64,000 nt of DNA from Glycocaulis profundi (GTDB taxonomy: Bacteria > Pseudomonadota > Alphaproteobacteria > Caulobacterales > Maricaulaceae): NCBI GenBank assembly GCA_007050995.1, contig VJOU01000003.1, positions 1 to 64,000 on the forward strand. The letters run 5' to 3'. Shown here in pieces: positions 1-7,746 of this stretch. The notes under the pieces are model-generated. The model saw only the letters and a program-made list of their open reading frames with translations. It was not told where the DNA came from and made no database searches. Positions within the stretch are counted from its first letter, which is position 1; each line of letters opens with the position of its first letter. The translations under genes and the position numbers were made by a program.

Positions 1-396
1 CTGGCCGCCGTCCCGCCCGGTTCCGGCAGGTGCGCCGGGCGAGGTCGGCGCCGGCCGACGGACCAGCCGCCCCTGATCGGTTCGGGCGGTGCGGAGACCA
101 CCGGCGCCAGGCCGCCGCCCGGACGGCGGACGACGGGTGACCCGGCGGGCGCGATCCCCGCAGGAGAGCCTCCGCCACGCATCGGCCGGTTGAAACGGCG
201 CGAACAGCGCCGGACCGCGATGCTGGAAAACGCCGCGGGCGCGGGGCGGACCCTTCGATGATGGGGCCGCGCCATGAGCCATGCCACGCCATGCCGAGCC
301 GGGCCCCGAACGGCCCGCCCCGCGCCACCCCTCCCATCCCCCCGCGCCGAAAGGCGGCGGGGTGAAGGCGCGTGGGCCATCGGGCGGCCACCCACC

Positions 397-501
397 CACC
401 GTCATCCCCCGGCTCGACCGGGGGACCCAGCCGGACGACGGCTCAGCGGCACGGAGAAGCCTGCCGGATGGGTGGCCCGGTCAAGCCGGGCCATGACGGT
501 G
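397..501. repeat. About 105-bp element with inverted ends
   Basis: The element begins CACCGTCAT and ends ATGACGGTG, exact reverse complements. Just inside, a CCCCCGGCTCGACCGGGGG-type hairpin on the left faces CCCGGTCAAGCCGGG on the right. Similar 'GTCATCCC...gggATGAC' units are widespread intergenic repeats in alphaproteobacterial genomes (recalled, not searched). No coding potential is evident. Confidence 0.55.
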
Positions 502-544
502 AAAAGAAGCCAGGAACCGGCGGCGCAGCCGCCGCAAGCGCGAC

Positions 545-604
545 CGCGCGCCCGCAGCGAAGCGAGGACCCCACCGAGCGGAGCGAGGGAAGACAGAGAA
601 AAAA
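545..604. repeat. Dispersed intergenic repeat, copy 1
   Basis: It starts with CGCGCGCCCGCAGCGAAGCG and ends with GACAGAGAAAAAA. Related copies lie at 7695-7739 and 39263-39321. All three have the same orientation and precede the 3' end of a minus-strand gene, here by about 15 bases from the stop at 620. On the minus strand it reads as a post-stop T-rich stretch followed by a GC-rich block. Confidence 0.6.
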
Positions 605-619
605 TAAAAACAAACCCTC

Positions 620-1441
620 CTAATCCCCCAGATATTCCAGCGGATCGGCCAGAGTCAGGAACGGCGAGTCGTCGATGAAGCGCGCCAGCAGCGGGATGTG
701 GCCCTGCCCGTAGAAGACCACCACGCGGCGGGCCTCGCCTTCGCTCTCCTCCACCTCGCGCAGGATGTTCTGGAAGATCAGCAGGTTGCGCTCATGCCAG
801 TTGGCGATGGTGTGCGCGCCGCCCTGGTTCTCGTCCTGCCAGAAGCGGATGCTGTAGCGGGTGTAGAACTGGTGGTTCCGGTCGAGCTGCTCGGGCGTGT
901 TGTACCAGTGCAGGATCTCACCCATCGACGCGCCGCGCTCGATCAGGGCCTGGGTGTCGGCCATGAAGGCCTCGCCAAAGGCCGTCTGTTCGGCCAGCAC
1001 CGCCGCGTAACGGTCGCCGGGATTTTCATGGATTTCCGCGTGCTGGTCGGAGAAGAAGCGGTGCTGCACGTCTGACGCGGCGACCCGGTCATGGCCCATG
1101 CGGGCGGCCAGACGGAAGCCCAGCTGGGTGATCTCGTTCCGGTCGTCGCGCAGGCCGCCCTCAAGGTATTCGGCGTACTGCGCATCCGCCCGCGGCTGAC
1201 GCTCGCGCTCCATCTCGACCACGACCAGATCCGGCTGCCATTCGGCCAGCCGCTCCACGACCCTCTCAAGTTCGGCCTGACGGGTGTCGGACAGCACGTC
1301 GTCGGCCTCGACATTGAACTGGTCCAGACCCGGATTGTCGAAGTGATAGGTCCCGATCAGCATCACCTCCGCCCAGGGTTCTGACGGCGCTTCTGGCGCG
1401 GGCTGGGCGGCGAGCATGGCGGCGAGGACGGCGATTTTCAT
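620..1441 (-). CDS. DUF5694-like / TraB-like secreted protein
   Basis: This encodes 273 residues of unknown biochemical function. It resembles the DUF5694 family, which is distantly like TraB/GumN proteins. The family-like motif LIGTYHFDNPG follows a short hydrophobic N-terminus (MKIAVLAAMLAAQ) that may be a weak signal peptide. The C-terminal motif GQGHIPLL is also typical of TraB-like folds. I chose the ATG at 1441 because AGGAG lies 8 bases upstream; a longer in-frame start at 1498 has no such site and an Arg-rich extension. It diverges from ggt at 1623. The family assignment is from recalled motifs; the role is not known. Confidence 0.75.
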   Translation of the reverse strand: MKIAVLAAMLAAQPAPEAPSEPWAEVMLIGTYHFDNPGLDQFNVEADDVLSDTRQAELERVVERLAEWQPDLVVVEMERERQPRADAQYAEYLEGGLRDDRNEITQLGFRLAARMGHDRVAASDVQHRFFSDQHAEIHENPGDRYAAVLAEQTAFGEAFMADTQALIERGASMGEILHWYNTPEQLDRNHQFYTRYSIRFWQDENQGGAHTIANWHERNLLIFQNILREVEESEGEARRVVVFYGQGHIPLLARFIDDSPFLTLADPLEYLGD

Positions 1442-1622
1442 GGGGAATCTCCTGTGGCGTTTCCTCCATGATGCGCCCCGGATCGCGGATGGATGCAAGC
1501 GCTCACGCCCGCGTGACCGCCCTGGCCTTGATCATCCGCCCCGCCCGGCCTCTACTCCCGGCCTTGTTTCAGCGCGCCAGCCCCGGCAGAGCGGCGGCGC
1601 GCGCATACCGGGGAGCCTTCGC

Positions 1623-3392
1623 ATGACGCGCACAGCCTTCACTCTCGCAGCGGGAGCCGCCATGGCCTTGTCCTTCTTCGAAACCGGCGCGAGCGCTCAG
1701 GACAGCTTCCCGGGCACCCGCGTGACGGGCGACCATTTCGCCACCCGCGCGCCGGTCCAGGCCCGCAACGGCATGGCCGCCACCATCCAGCCGCTGGCCA
1801 CACAGGCCGCGCTGGACGTGCTGAAAGCGGGCGGCAGCGCGGCGGACGCCGCCATCGCGGCGAACGCCATGCTGGGGCTGGTCGAGCCCACCGGCAACGG
1901 CATCGGCGGCGACATCTTCGTGCTGGTCTGGGACCCCGAGACCCGCGAGGTCCTCGCGCTGGAAAGCTCGGGCGCCTCGCCCATGTCTCTGGACATCGAG
2001 ACCGTGCGCGCCAACCTCACCGAAAACGGCACCATCCCGCCCCACGGCCCCCTGCCCGTCACCGTGCCGGGCACGGTCGCGGGCTGGCAGGCCCTGCACG
2101 ACCGCTTCGGCGCGCTTCCCATGGAGGAGGTGCTGGCCCCGGCGATCCGCTATGGCGAGGAGGGCTTCCCGCTCACCCAGACCATCGCCTTCTACTGGGC
2201 GCGCGGCATGGCCAATTTCGAGCGCTCCCACGAATCCGGGATGCTGCCGGAGATCGAGAACGCGCGGGCGACCTATCTGCTGGAGAGCGGCGAAGCGCCG
2301 CGCGAGGGCGAGATCTTCGCCAATCCCGATCTGGCCAACACCTACCGCCAGATCGCCGAAGGCGGGGCGGACGCCTTCTATCGCGGCGACATCGCGCGCA
2401 CCATCGGCGACTATTTCGAGCGCATCGGCGGCTGGCTGAGCTATGACGACATGGCCGCCCACGAGCCCGCCTGGGTCGAACCGGTCACCACCAATTACCG
2501 CGGCTACGACGTGTGGCAGATGCCCGCCCCCAATCAGGGCATGGCGGTGCTTCAGATGCTCAACATCCTCGAGGGTTACGACCTGTCGGAGATGGGCTTC
2601 ATGAGCCCCGAGGCCCTGCACGTGATGATCGAGGCCAAGCGCCTCGCCTTCGAGGACCGCGCCCGCTACTACGCCGACCCGGCCTATGCCGACATCCCCT
2701 CCGCCGCCCTGCTGGACAAGGGTTATGCCGAGGACCGCCGCGGCCTGATCGATCCTGAGCGGGCGATGCAGACCGTCCCCTTCGGCGATCCTGAAATCCT
2801 CCAGCGCAACGACACCACCTATCTGACCGTGGCGGACGGCAACGGCATGATGGTCTCCCTGATCCAGTCGAACTATCGCGGCATGGGCTCGGGCCTGGTG
2901 CCCGACGGGCTGGGCTTCATGCTGCACGACCGCGGCGAGATGTTCTCGCTCGACGACGACCACCCCAATGTCTACGCGCCCGGCAAGCGCCCCTTCCACA
3001 CCATCATCCCCGGCATGATGACCCGCGACGGCGAGGCGCTGATGAGCTTCGGCCTGATGGGCGGCGCCATGCAGCCTCAGGGCCATGTCCAGGTGCTGGT
3101 CAACATGATCGATTTCGGCCTCAACCTGCAGGAGGCCGGCGACGCGGCCCGCTGGCAGCACGAGGGCTCCACCGAGCCCACCGATGACATCGTCGAGGGC
3201 GGTCTGGGCACGGTTCTGGTCGAGGCGGGCATCCCTCAGGAGGTCCGCGAGGCGCTCGAGGCGCGCGGCCACGTGGTCGAGGTCCGCTCGGGCGTGTTCG
3301 GCGGCTATCAGGCCATCTGGCGCAACCCCGAAACCGGCGTGCTGACGGGCGCGTCTGAGATGCGCACCGACGGGCAGGCTTCAGGCTACTGA
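1623..3392 (+). CDS. ggt: Gamma-glutamyltransferase family protein
   Basis: This is a 589-residue secreted N-terminal-nucleophile hydrolase that would cleave gamma-glutamyl bonds such as that of glutathione in the periplasm. A Sec signal peptide covers about residues 1-24 (ending in GASA). The precursor normally self-cleaves before a Thr; here the segment NDTTYLTVADGNG places the new N-terminal Thr at about 398, the position equivalent to T391 of the E. coli enzyme. The small-subunit hallmarks NVYAPGKRPFHTIIPGM and GLMGGAMQPQGH follow, the latter resembling YwrD/acylase-like members, so the exact substrate is uncertain. The start at 1623 was chosen for the signal peptide; a longer open frame upstream overlaps the divergent gene. 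A terminator follows. Confidence 0.92.
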   Translation: MTRTAFTLAAGAAMALSFFETGASAQDSFPGTRVTGDHFATRAPVQARNGMAATIQPLATQAALDVLKAGGSAADAAIAANAMLGLVEPTGNGIGGDIFVLVWDPETREVLALESSGASPMSLDIETVRANLTENGTIPPHGPLPVTVPGTVAGWQALHDRFGALPMEEVLAPAIRYGEEGFPLTQTIAFYWARGMANFERSHESGMLPEIENARATYLLESGEAPREGEIFANPDLANTYRQIAEGGADAFYRGDIARTIGDYFERIGGWLSYDDMAAHEPAWVEPVTTNYRGYDVWQMPAPNQGMAVLQMLNILEGYDLSEMGFMSPEALHVMIEAKRLAFEDRARYYADPAYADIPSAALLDKGYAEDRRGLIDPERAMQTVPFGDPEILQRNDTTYLTVADGNGMMVSLIQSNYRGMGSGLVPDGLGFMLHDRGEMFSLDDDHPNVYAPGKRPFHTIIPGMMTRDGEALMSFGLMGGAMQPQGHVQVLVNMIDFGLNLQEAGDAARWQHEGSTEPTDDIVEGGLGTVLVEAGIPQEVREALEARGHVVEVRSGVFGGYQAIWRNPETGVLTGASEMRTDGQASGY

Positions 3393-3416
3393 ACCGCCCC
3401 GCCACATCCGGCGTTA

Positions 3417-3449
3417 AAGCCTCGGACGGTCCGCCGTCCGGGGCTTTTT
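3417..3449 (+). terminator. Rho-independent terminator after ggt
   Basis: GCCTCGGACGG pairs with CCGTCCGGGGC around a TCCG-type loop and is followed by five T residues. It lies 25 bases after the ggt stop. Confidence 0.85.
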
Positions 3450-3545
3450 CTTGCCTTCTGGAACAGCCGCCGCAGTCTTCATGCGCGGTTCAGGCGGCAG
3501 GGACCAGCCTCGGGCCGACTGGACTTGATTTCAGGAGACGGACCC

Positions 3546-4475
3546 ATGACCAGATTCGCAACCCTCGCCGCCGCGCTCGGCGCCGCCGCCACCCTGCTCG
3601 CCCCCGCCGCGGAGGCCCAGCGCTGGGGCGGCGGAGACCGTGATCCCGGCGCGATCTATCTTTACGAGCTCGCCAATTTCCAGGGCCGCTCGATCCGGCT
3701 GGACGGCGAGGCGCCCGACCTGCGCCGGCTGAACTTCAACGACATGATCAGCTCTTTCCGCATCGAGGGCGGCGGGGAATGGGAGCTGTGCTGGGACGCA
3801 AACTATCGCGGCAACTGCCAGATCGTCACCGGCCAGAACCCCGACATGAACCGCTGGTCCTTCAACGACCAGATCAGCTCGATCCGTCCCGTGAACGCCC
3901 AGGGGCCCGGCGGCCGGGCGGGGATCACCCTGTGGTCGGAGCCCAACTATCAGGGCCGCAGCGTCTCCATCGGCGAGGACGTGACCAACCTGTCGCGACT
4001 GAACTTCAACGATCAGGCCCGCTCCGTGCAGGTCCACCGCGGAAGCTGGACCCTGTGCGAGCACGCCGACTATCGCGGCCGCTGCGAGACCTTCACCCAG
4101 AACGTCAGCGACCTGCAGCGCTTTTCGCTGTCGCGAAACGTCTCCTCGGTGGGCAGCGAAGGCCGCGGTCCCGGAGGCCCCGGCGGTCCGGGCGGCCCCG
4201 GCGGCGGCTGGGGCGGGCGCGTCGACGGCGGCACGCAGGGCGCGGCCTCGACCTTCTACGCCCGGCCCACGATCAGCGGCCAGCGCGTGTCCAGCTGCGT
4301 GTCCTCCAGCCGCAACTGCGGACAGGCCGCCGCCGACCAGCTCTGCCGCGACGCGCGCTACAGCCGCGCCGTCCACTTCATCGCCGAGCGCAGCAGCGGC
4401 CAGGCCTGGCATCTGGGCGACCGCCGCGCCTCCCCCGCCCGCGAGGTGCTGGCCGACGTGCTCTGCGTCAGGTGA
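3546..4475 (+). CDS. Secreted beta/gamma-crystallin protein
   Basis: The 309-residue product has a signal peptide (cleavage likely after PAAEA, about residue 24) and four Greek-key motifs forming two beta/gamma-crystallin domains, each motif holding a 'Y/W-x-G' turn such as NFQGRS, NYRGNC, NYQGRS and DYRGRC. Calcium-binding N/D-N/D-x-x-S/T-S signatures are intact in the first domain (NDMISS, NDQISS) and degenerate in the second (NDQARS, SRNVSS). A Gly/Pro-rich linker at about 205-225 leads to a C-terminal domain of roughly 80 residues with four Cys residues. The start at 3546 has GGAGA just upstream. It probably acts as a Ca-binding structural or stress protein outside the inner membrane; the function is unproven. 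Confidence 0.85.
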   Translation: MTRFATLAAALGAAATLLAPAAEAQRWGGGDRDPGAIYLYELANFQGRSIRLDGEAPDLRRLNFNDMISSFRIEGGGEWELCWDANYRGNCQIVTGQNPDMNRWSFNDQISSIRPVNAQGPGGRAGITLWSEPNYQGRSVSIGEDVTNLSRLNFNDQARSVQVHRGSWTLCEHADYRGRCETFTQNVSDLQRFSLSRNVSSVGSEGRGPGGPGGPGGPGGGWGGRVDGGTQGAASTFYARPTISGQRVSSCVSSSRNCGQAAADQLCRDARYSRAVHFIAERSSGQAWHLGDRRASPAREVLADVLCVR

Positions 4476-4481
4476 CCCCGC

Positions 4482-4510
4482 CAGCCCCGCGTCTTCACGG
4501 CGCGGGGCTG
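4482..4510 (+). terminator. Hairpin after crystallin gene
   Basis: CAGCCCCGCG and CGCGGGGCTG form a perfect 10-bp stem with a 9-base loop, 6 bases after the stop. No T tract follows, so it is either a poor intrinsic terminator or an mRNA 3'-end stabiliser. Confidence 0.5.
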
Positions 4511-4593
4511 ATCCGCCCTCTCGAAACTTGTCGGCAATCGTCTCTATGATATGGGCAATATGAATTCGAACCCCCGATTCAGGGAGGCCAGCC

Positions 4594-5478
4594 ATGCCCG
4601 TGAACGATCCCGTCGTCGCCGAACAGACCCCGGCTGAAGACCACACCATCGAGCAGCGCTGGGAGAAGTATTCCCGCGAGGAGCACGAGGTCTGGAGCAC
4701 GCTCTACGAGCGTCAGATGAAGGTGCTCAAGGGACGGGCCGCGCCCGAGCACTTCAAGGGGCTGGAGCTTCTGAACCTCAATGACGGCGGCATCCCCGAT
4801 TTCCGCCGCATGAACGAGAAGCTGCACGCGCTGACCGGCTGGGAGGTCGTGACCGTCCACGGCCTGATCCCCAACGACGTGTTCTTCGACCATCTGGCCA
4901 ACCGCCGCTTCGTGTCGGGTCGCTTCATCCGCGACGCGGACAAGCTCGACTACCTGCCCGAGCCGGACATCTTCCACGACGTGTTCGGCCACGTGCCCCT
5001 GCTGACCCAGCCAGTCTTCGCCGACTACATGCAGGCCTACGGCCAGGGCGGCGCGAAAGCGGCCAAGCACGGCACCATCGAGAACCTGACACGGCTTTAC
5101 TGGTACACAGTCGAATTCGGCCTCATCAACACGCCCGAGGGCCGGCGCATCTACGGCGCGGGCATCGTCAGCTCCCAGTCGGAATCGGTGTTCAGCCTGG
5201 ACGCCCGCTCGCCCAACCGGGTCCATTTCGATCTCGAGCGGGTGATGCGCACCGACTACCGGTATGACGACTTCCAGCAGACCTATTTCGTCATCGACAG
5301 CTATGACGAGCTGATGGACGCCACAGCCAAGGTCGATTTCGACCCCATCTACGAGCGCATCAAACCCGCCCCCGACCACAAGGCCTCCGACATCGTCGAG
5401 GGCGACCGTGTCTACACCCGCGGCACGCAGGAATACGCGAACGCCGGCGGCCTGCCGAAGCAGGCCGATCCGGTCTGA
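4594..5478 (+). CDS. phhA: Phenylalanine 4-monooxygenase
   Basis: This is a 294-residue monomeric-type bacterial phenylalanine hydroxylase that converts phenylalanine to tyrosine using tetrahydropterin, O2 and a mononuclear iron. The iron ligands are visible as H128 and H133 in HDVFGH and E174 in YWYTVEFGL. Their spacing (5 and 41) is the same as H138/H143/E184 of the Chromobacterium enzyme. There is no N-terminal regulatory domain, as usual in bacteria. The start has GGGAGG 8 bases upstream. It is monocistronic and convergent with the small regulator ending at 5482. Confidence 0.95.
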   Translation: MPVNDPVVAEQTPAEDHTIEQRWEKYSREEHEVWSTLYERQMKVLKGRAAPEHFKGLELLNLNDGGIPDFRRMNEKLHALTGWEVVTVHGLIPNDVFFDHLANRRFVSGRFIRDADKLDYLPEPDIFHDVFGHVPLLTQPVFADYMQAYGQGGAKAAKHGTIENLTRLYWYTVEFGLINTPEGRRIYGAGIVSSQSESVFSLDARSPNRVHFDLERVMRTDYRYDDFQQTYFVIDSYDELMDATAKVDFDPIYERIKPAPDHKASDIVEGDRVYTRGTQEYANAGGLPKQADPV

Positions 5479-5481
5479 GGC

Positions 5482-5676
5482 TCAGCCTTTCGGGTCGAAA
5501 ATGTCCTCGATCCTCAGGCCGAACACGTCGGCCAGGGTGAAGGCCAGCGGCAGGGACGGGTCGAACTTGCCCGTCTCCACCGCGTTGATCGCCTGACGCG
5601 AGACCCCGGCGCGCTCGCCCAGCTCCGCCTGGCTCCAGCCGCGCTCGGCGCGCAGGACTTTGATCCGGTTCTTCAC
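5482..5676 (-). CDS. Small XRE-family transcriptional regulator
   Basis: This 64-residue protein is almost entirely one helix-turn-helix domain (residues 3-56), with the recognition-helix motif SQAELGERAGVSRQAINAVE and an end like the YgzD/Cro-type stand-alone regulators (LADVFGLRIEDIF). Its ATG overlaps the stop of the upstream membrane-protein gene as ATGA, so the two are probably translationally coupled. Three dyad sites lie before the operon (6095-6166), which suggests autoregulation. The target beyond its own operon is not known. Confidence 0.88.
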   Translation of the reverse strand: MKNRIKVLRAERGWSQAELGERAGVSRQAINAVETGKFDPSLPLAFTLADVFGLRIEDIFDPKG

Positions 5677-6077
5677 TGGTAGCGCCGCCGCACGAAGCAG
5701 CCCGCGACCCCCTGCCCGATCACCAGCGCGGGCATCACCCAGATCAGGCCAATCTGCGGCAGGTCGGTCGCGCCTTGGGCAAAGCCGTAGGCGAGGCTGA
5801 GAAAGCCCACCACGCCCACCGAGATCAGCGTGGCCTCGGCGATCACCTGCCGGTGGTATTCGTCCATGGTCCGGTAGAAGGTCAGGAAGGCGTGCAGCCC
5901 GTAGAGCGCGGGCAGGACGGGCGCAACCGCGATCACGGCCCTGACGGCCTGCGGGTCGATGGCCAGATTGCGCAGCGCCCAGACCGAAGCGAACAGCACC
6001 AGGCAGTAGCCGGTCATCGCCGCGGCGAGATGGATCGTGTAGCGGCGGGCGTGAGGATTGCAGGTGTCGGCGGTCAT
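5673..6077 (-). CDS. Small integral membrane protein, XRE-operon partner
   Basis: The 134-residue product has four predicted membrane segments (near residues 17-36, 45-62, 83-103 and 108-126) separated by short loops; the loop YRTMDEYHRQVIAEAT is characteristic of a family of small membrane proteins found beside YgzD-type regulators. I placed the start at 6077, where GGAG lies about 8 bases upstream; the longer frame to 6167 would translate the operator-like dyads and is unlikely. The function is unknown. It may be a signal-sensing or stress-linked partner of the regulator it is coupled to. Confidence 0.75.
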   Translation of the reverse strand: MTADTCNPHARRYTIHLAAAMTGYCLVLFASVWALRNLAIDPQAVRAVIAVAPVLPALYGLHAFLTFYRTMDEYHRQVIAEATLISVGVVGFLSLAYGFAQGATDLPQIGLIWVMPALVIGQGVAGCFVRRRYQ

Positions 6078-6094
6078 CCCAATATCTCCGGATC

Positions 6095-6166
6095 GGTCAG
6101 CCAAGCCTGACCTTGTGTCATGCACACCTGACATCATCACGCATGGAATGTCAACAAAACCTGACA
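6095..6166 (-). promoter_or_regulatory. Three phased operator-like dyads
   Basis: Three 18-bp sites fit TGTCA-N8-TGACA: 6149-6166 (TGTCAACAAAACCTGACA), 6116-6133 (TGTCATGCACACCTGACA) and 6095-6112 (GGTCAGCCAAGCCTGACC). Shared positions are GTCA-N3-A-N2-CCTGAC. The centres are 33 and 21 bp apart, about three and two helical turns. They lie 18-90 bp upstream of the membrane-protein start, so the downstream XRE protein is the likeliest ligand. Confidence 0.65.
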
Positions 6167-6214
6167 AATTATCAGGCGATGCTGACTATCCTCAGATCAA
6201 TGCGATGAAATCGT

Positions 6215-7549
6215 TCAGACCGTCTCGCCCTGCAGACGCTTCAGCACAGTCTCGCGCGGGATCAGCGGCAGCAGGACGTGCATCTCCGGCCCGCGCGGCT
6301 GGCCGGTCAGGGCCTGGCGCAGGGGCATGAACAGCTCGCGGCCCTTGCGGCCGGTGGCCTCTTTCAGGGCGTTCGTCCACGCCCCCCAGCTGGTCTCGTC
6401 CAGCGCGCCTTCGGGCAGCAGCTCGGCGGCTTTGGCCGCATAGTCGGCGTCCTCGATCACGGGCATCACCGGCCCGTCGATCAGGCGGCGCCACTCGGCG
6501 ACGTCTTTCAGGCGCTCGATATTGGGCCGGATCGCGGTCCAGAACGCCTCGCCCGCCCCGTCCAGCCGGTCGGCGACCGCGGCGTATTCGGTGGCGTGCA
6601 GGATGCGGGCGTTCAGGCGCTTGAGCTCTTCGAAATCGAACCGGGCCGGAGTGCGCGAGACCTTGTCCAGATCGAGCTCGGCGACCAGCTCGGCCAGCGT
6701 CAGTCGCGGCTCCACGGGATCGGAGGTGCCGATCTTGGCCAGCAGCGACAGGATCGCCATCGGCTCGAAGCCCTCCTCGTCGCGCAGCGCCTCCACCGAC
6801 AGTCCGCCGATGCGCTTGGACAGCTTCTCGCCATCCGCGCCGACCAGCAGCGGGAAATGGCCCAGCCGTGGCGAGGCGCCCTTGCCCGCCAGCGCCTCGA
6901 ATATCTCGATCTGGGCGGCGGAGTTGGTCACATGGTCTTCACCGCGGATCACGTCGGTGATGCCCGCCTCGATGTCGTCGACCACGCTGGGAAGGGTATA
7001 GAGATAGCTGCCGTCCTCGCGGATCAGGATCGGGTCGGAGACCGAGCTGGTCTCGATATGGCTCTCGCCGCGGACCAGATCGGTCCACTCGATCCGCCCG
7101 CCCGACAGCTTGAAGCGCCAGTGCGGCTTGCGCCCCTCGGCCTCATGGGCGGCCTTCTGAGCGTCGGTCAGTTCCAGCGCGGCGCGGTCATAGACCGGCG
7201 GCTTGCCCTGCGCTCGCTGGATCTTGCGCTTGCGGTCCAGCTCATCCTCGGTCTCGTAGCAGGGGTAGAGGAAGCCGGTCTCGATCAGCCGGTCCTTGGC
7301 CGCCTCGTAGCTGTCGAAGCGCGCGGACTGGTTGAAGCTCTCGTCCCACCCCAGCCCCAGCCACTCGAGATCCACCCGGATCGCGTCCTCGTGGGCCTTG
7401 GTGGAGCGCTCCAGATCGGTGTCGTCGATCCTGAGGACGAACGTGCCGCCCTGCTGCTTCGCATACAGCCAGTTCATCAGGGCGATGCGGACATTGCCCA
7501 CATGGATGCGGCCGGTGGGGCTTGGCGCGAAACGGACTTTGACGGTCAT
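6215..7549 (-). CDS. gltX: Glutamyl-tRNA synthetase
   Basis: This is a 444-residue class I aminoacyl-tRNA synthetase that charges tRNA-Glu (or tRNA-Gln in species lacking GlnRS). The N-terminal FAPSPTGRIHVGN holds the HIGH-type signature and GEKLSKRIGG the KMSKS-type loop; an anticodon-binding helical domain fills the C-terminal third. I used the ATG at 7549 because the family begins with a short strand before APSPTG; a GTG at 7594 would add an unusual Pro-rich leader. Alphaproteobacteria often carry two GltX paralogues and the sequence alone does not tell me which specificity this one has. Confidence 0.93.
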   Translation of the reverse strand: MTVKVRFAPSPTGRIHVGNVRIALMNWLYAKQQGGTFVLRIDDTDLERSTKAHEDAIRVDLEWLGLGWDESFNQSARFDSYEAAKDRLIETGFLYPCYETEDELDRKRKIQRAQGKPPVYDRAALELTDAQKAAHEAEGRKPHWRFKLSGGRIEWTDLVRGESHIETSSVSDPILIREDGSYLYTLPSVVDDIEAGITDVIRGEDHVTNSAAQIEIFEALAGKGASPRLGHFPLLVGADGEKLSKRIGGLSVEALRDEEGFEPMAILSLLAKIGTSDPVEPRLTLAELVAELDLDKVSRTPARFDFEELKRLNARILHATEYAAVADRLDGAGEAFWTAIRPNIERLKDVAEWRRLIDGPVMPVIEDADYAAKAAELLPEGALDETSWGAWTNALKEATGRKGRELFMPLRQALTGQPRGPEMHVLLPLIPRETVLKRLQGETV

Positions 7550-7694
7550 GGAAGGGCCTGAGGCTGAAAGGTCTGGTGGACGCGGCTTTGCCACGCGGGC
7601 CGGTTTTGGTCAAACGGGGGCGACGGCTTCGCGTGCGCCACGCATCAAGATCACGATCACCCGCCCCCCGCTGCGCGTCAGCACACCAGCGCGA

Positions 7695-7739
7695 ACGCGC
7701 GCCCGCACCCCGGCCTTGAGCCGGGGGAGGACAGAGAAA
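7695..7739. repeat. Dispersed intergenic repeat, copy 2
   Basis: This 45-bp copy contains CGCGCGCCCGC and GAGGACAGAGAAA with a short CCCCGGC...GCCGGGG hairpin between them in place of the longer centre of the other copies. It ends 7 bases from the stop of the minus-strand gene at 7747. Confidence 0.55.
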
Positions 7740-7746
7740 GAGCCCT

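Larger units (their letters stand above)
1..619. other. Long non-coding or unassigned left edge
   Basis: No recognisable gene lies in the first 619 bases. A plus-strand frame is open from the left edge to a TGA at 259-261, but its translation is Arg/Pro/Gly-rich and shows no domain I know, as expected of random open frames at this base composition. It could be the end of a gene outside the window. Plus-strand ATG frames between 274 and 678 are also low-complexity and run into the antisense of the gene that ends at 620. The stretch does hold an inverted-repeat-ended element (397-501) and one copy of a dispersed repeat (545-604), listed separately. Confidence 0.5.

Noticed and set aside
274-678. 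Three overlapping plus-strand ATG frames of 71-134 codons
   Set aside because: Low-complexity Pro/Arg/Ala translations with no ribosome site; they cross repeat elements and the antisense of a real gene.
1569-3272. 567-codon minus-strand frame opposite ggt
   Set aside because: Typical high-GC antisense shadow; ggt has complete catalytic motifs and a signal peptide.
4528-4550. TTGTCG...TATGAT as phhA promoter
   Set aside because: The hexamers are only 11 bases apart, too close for a sigma-70 promoter.
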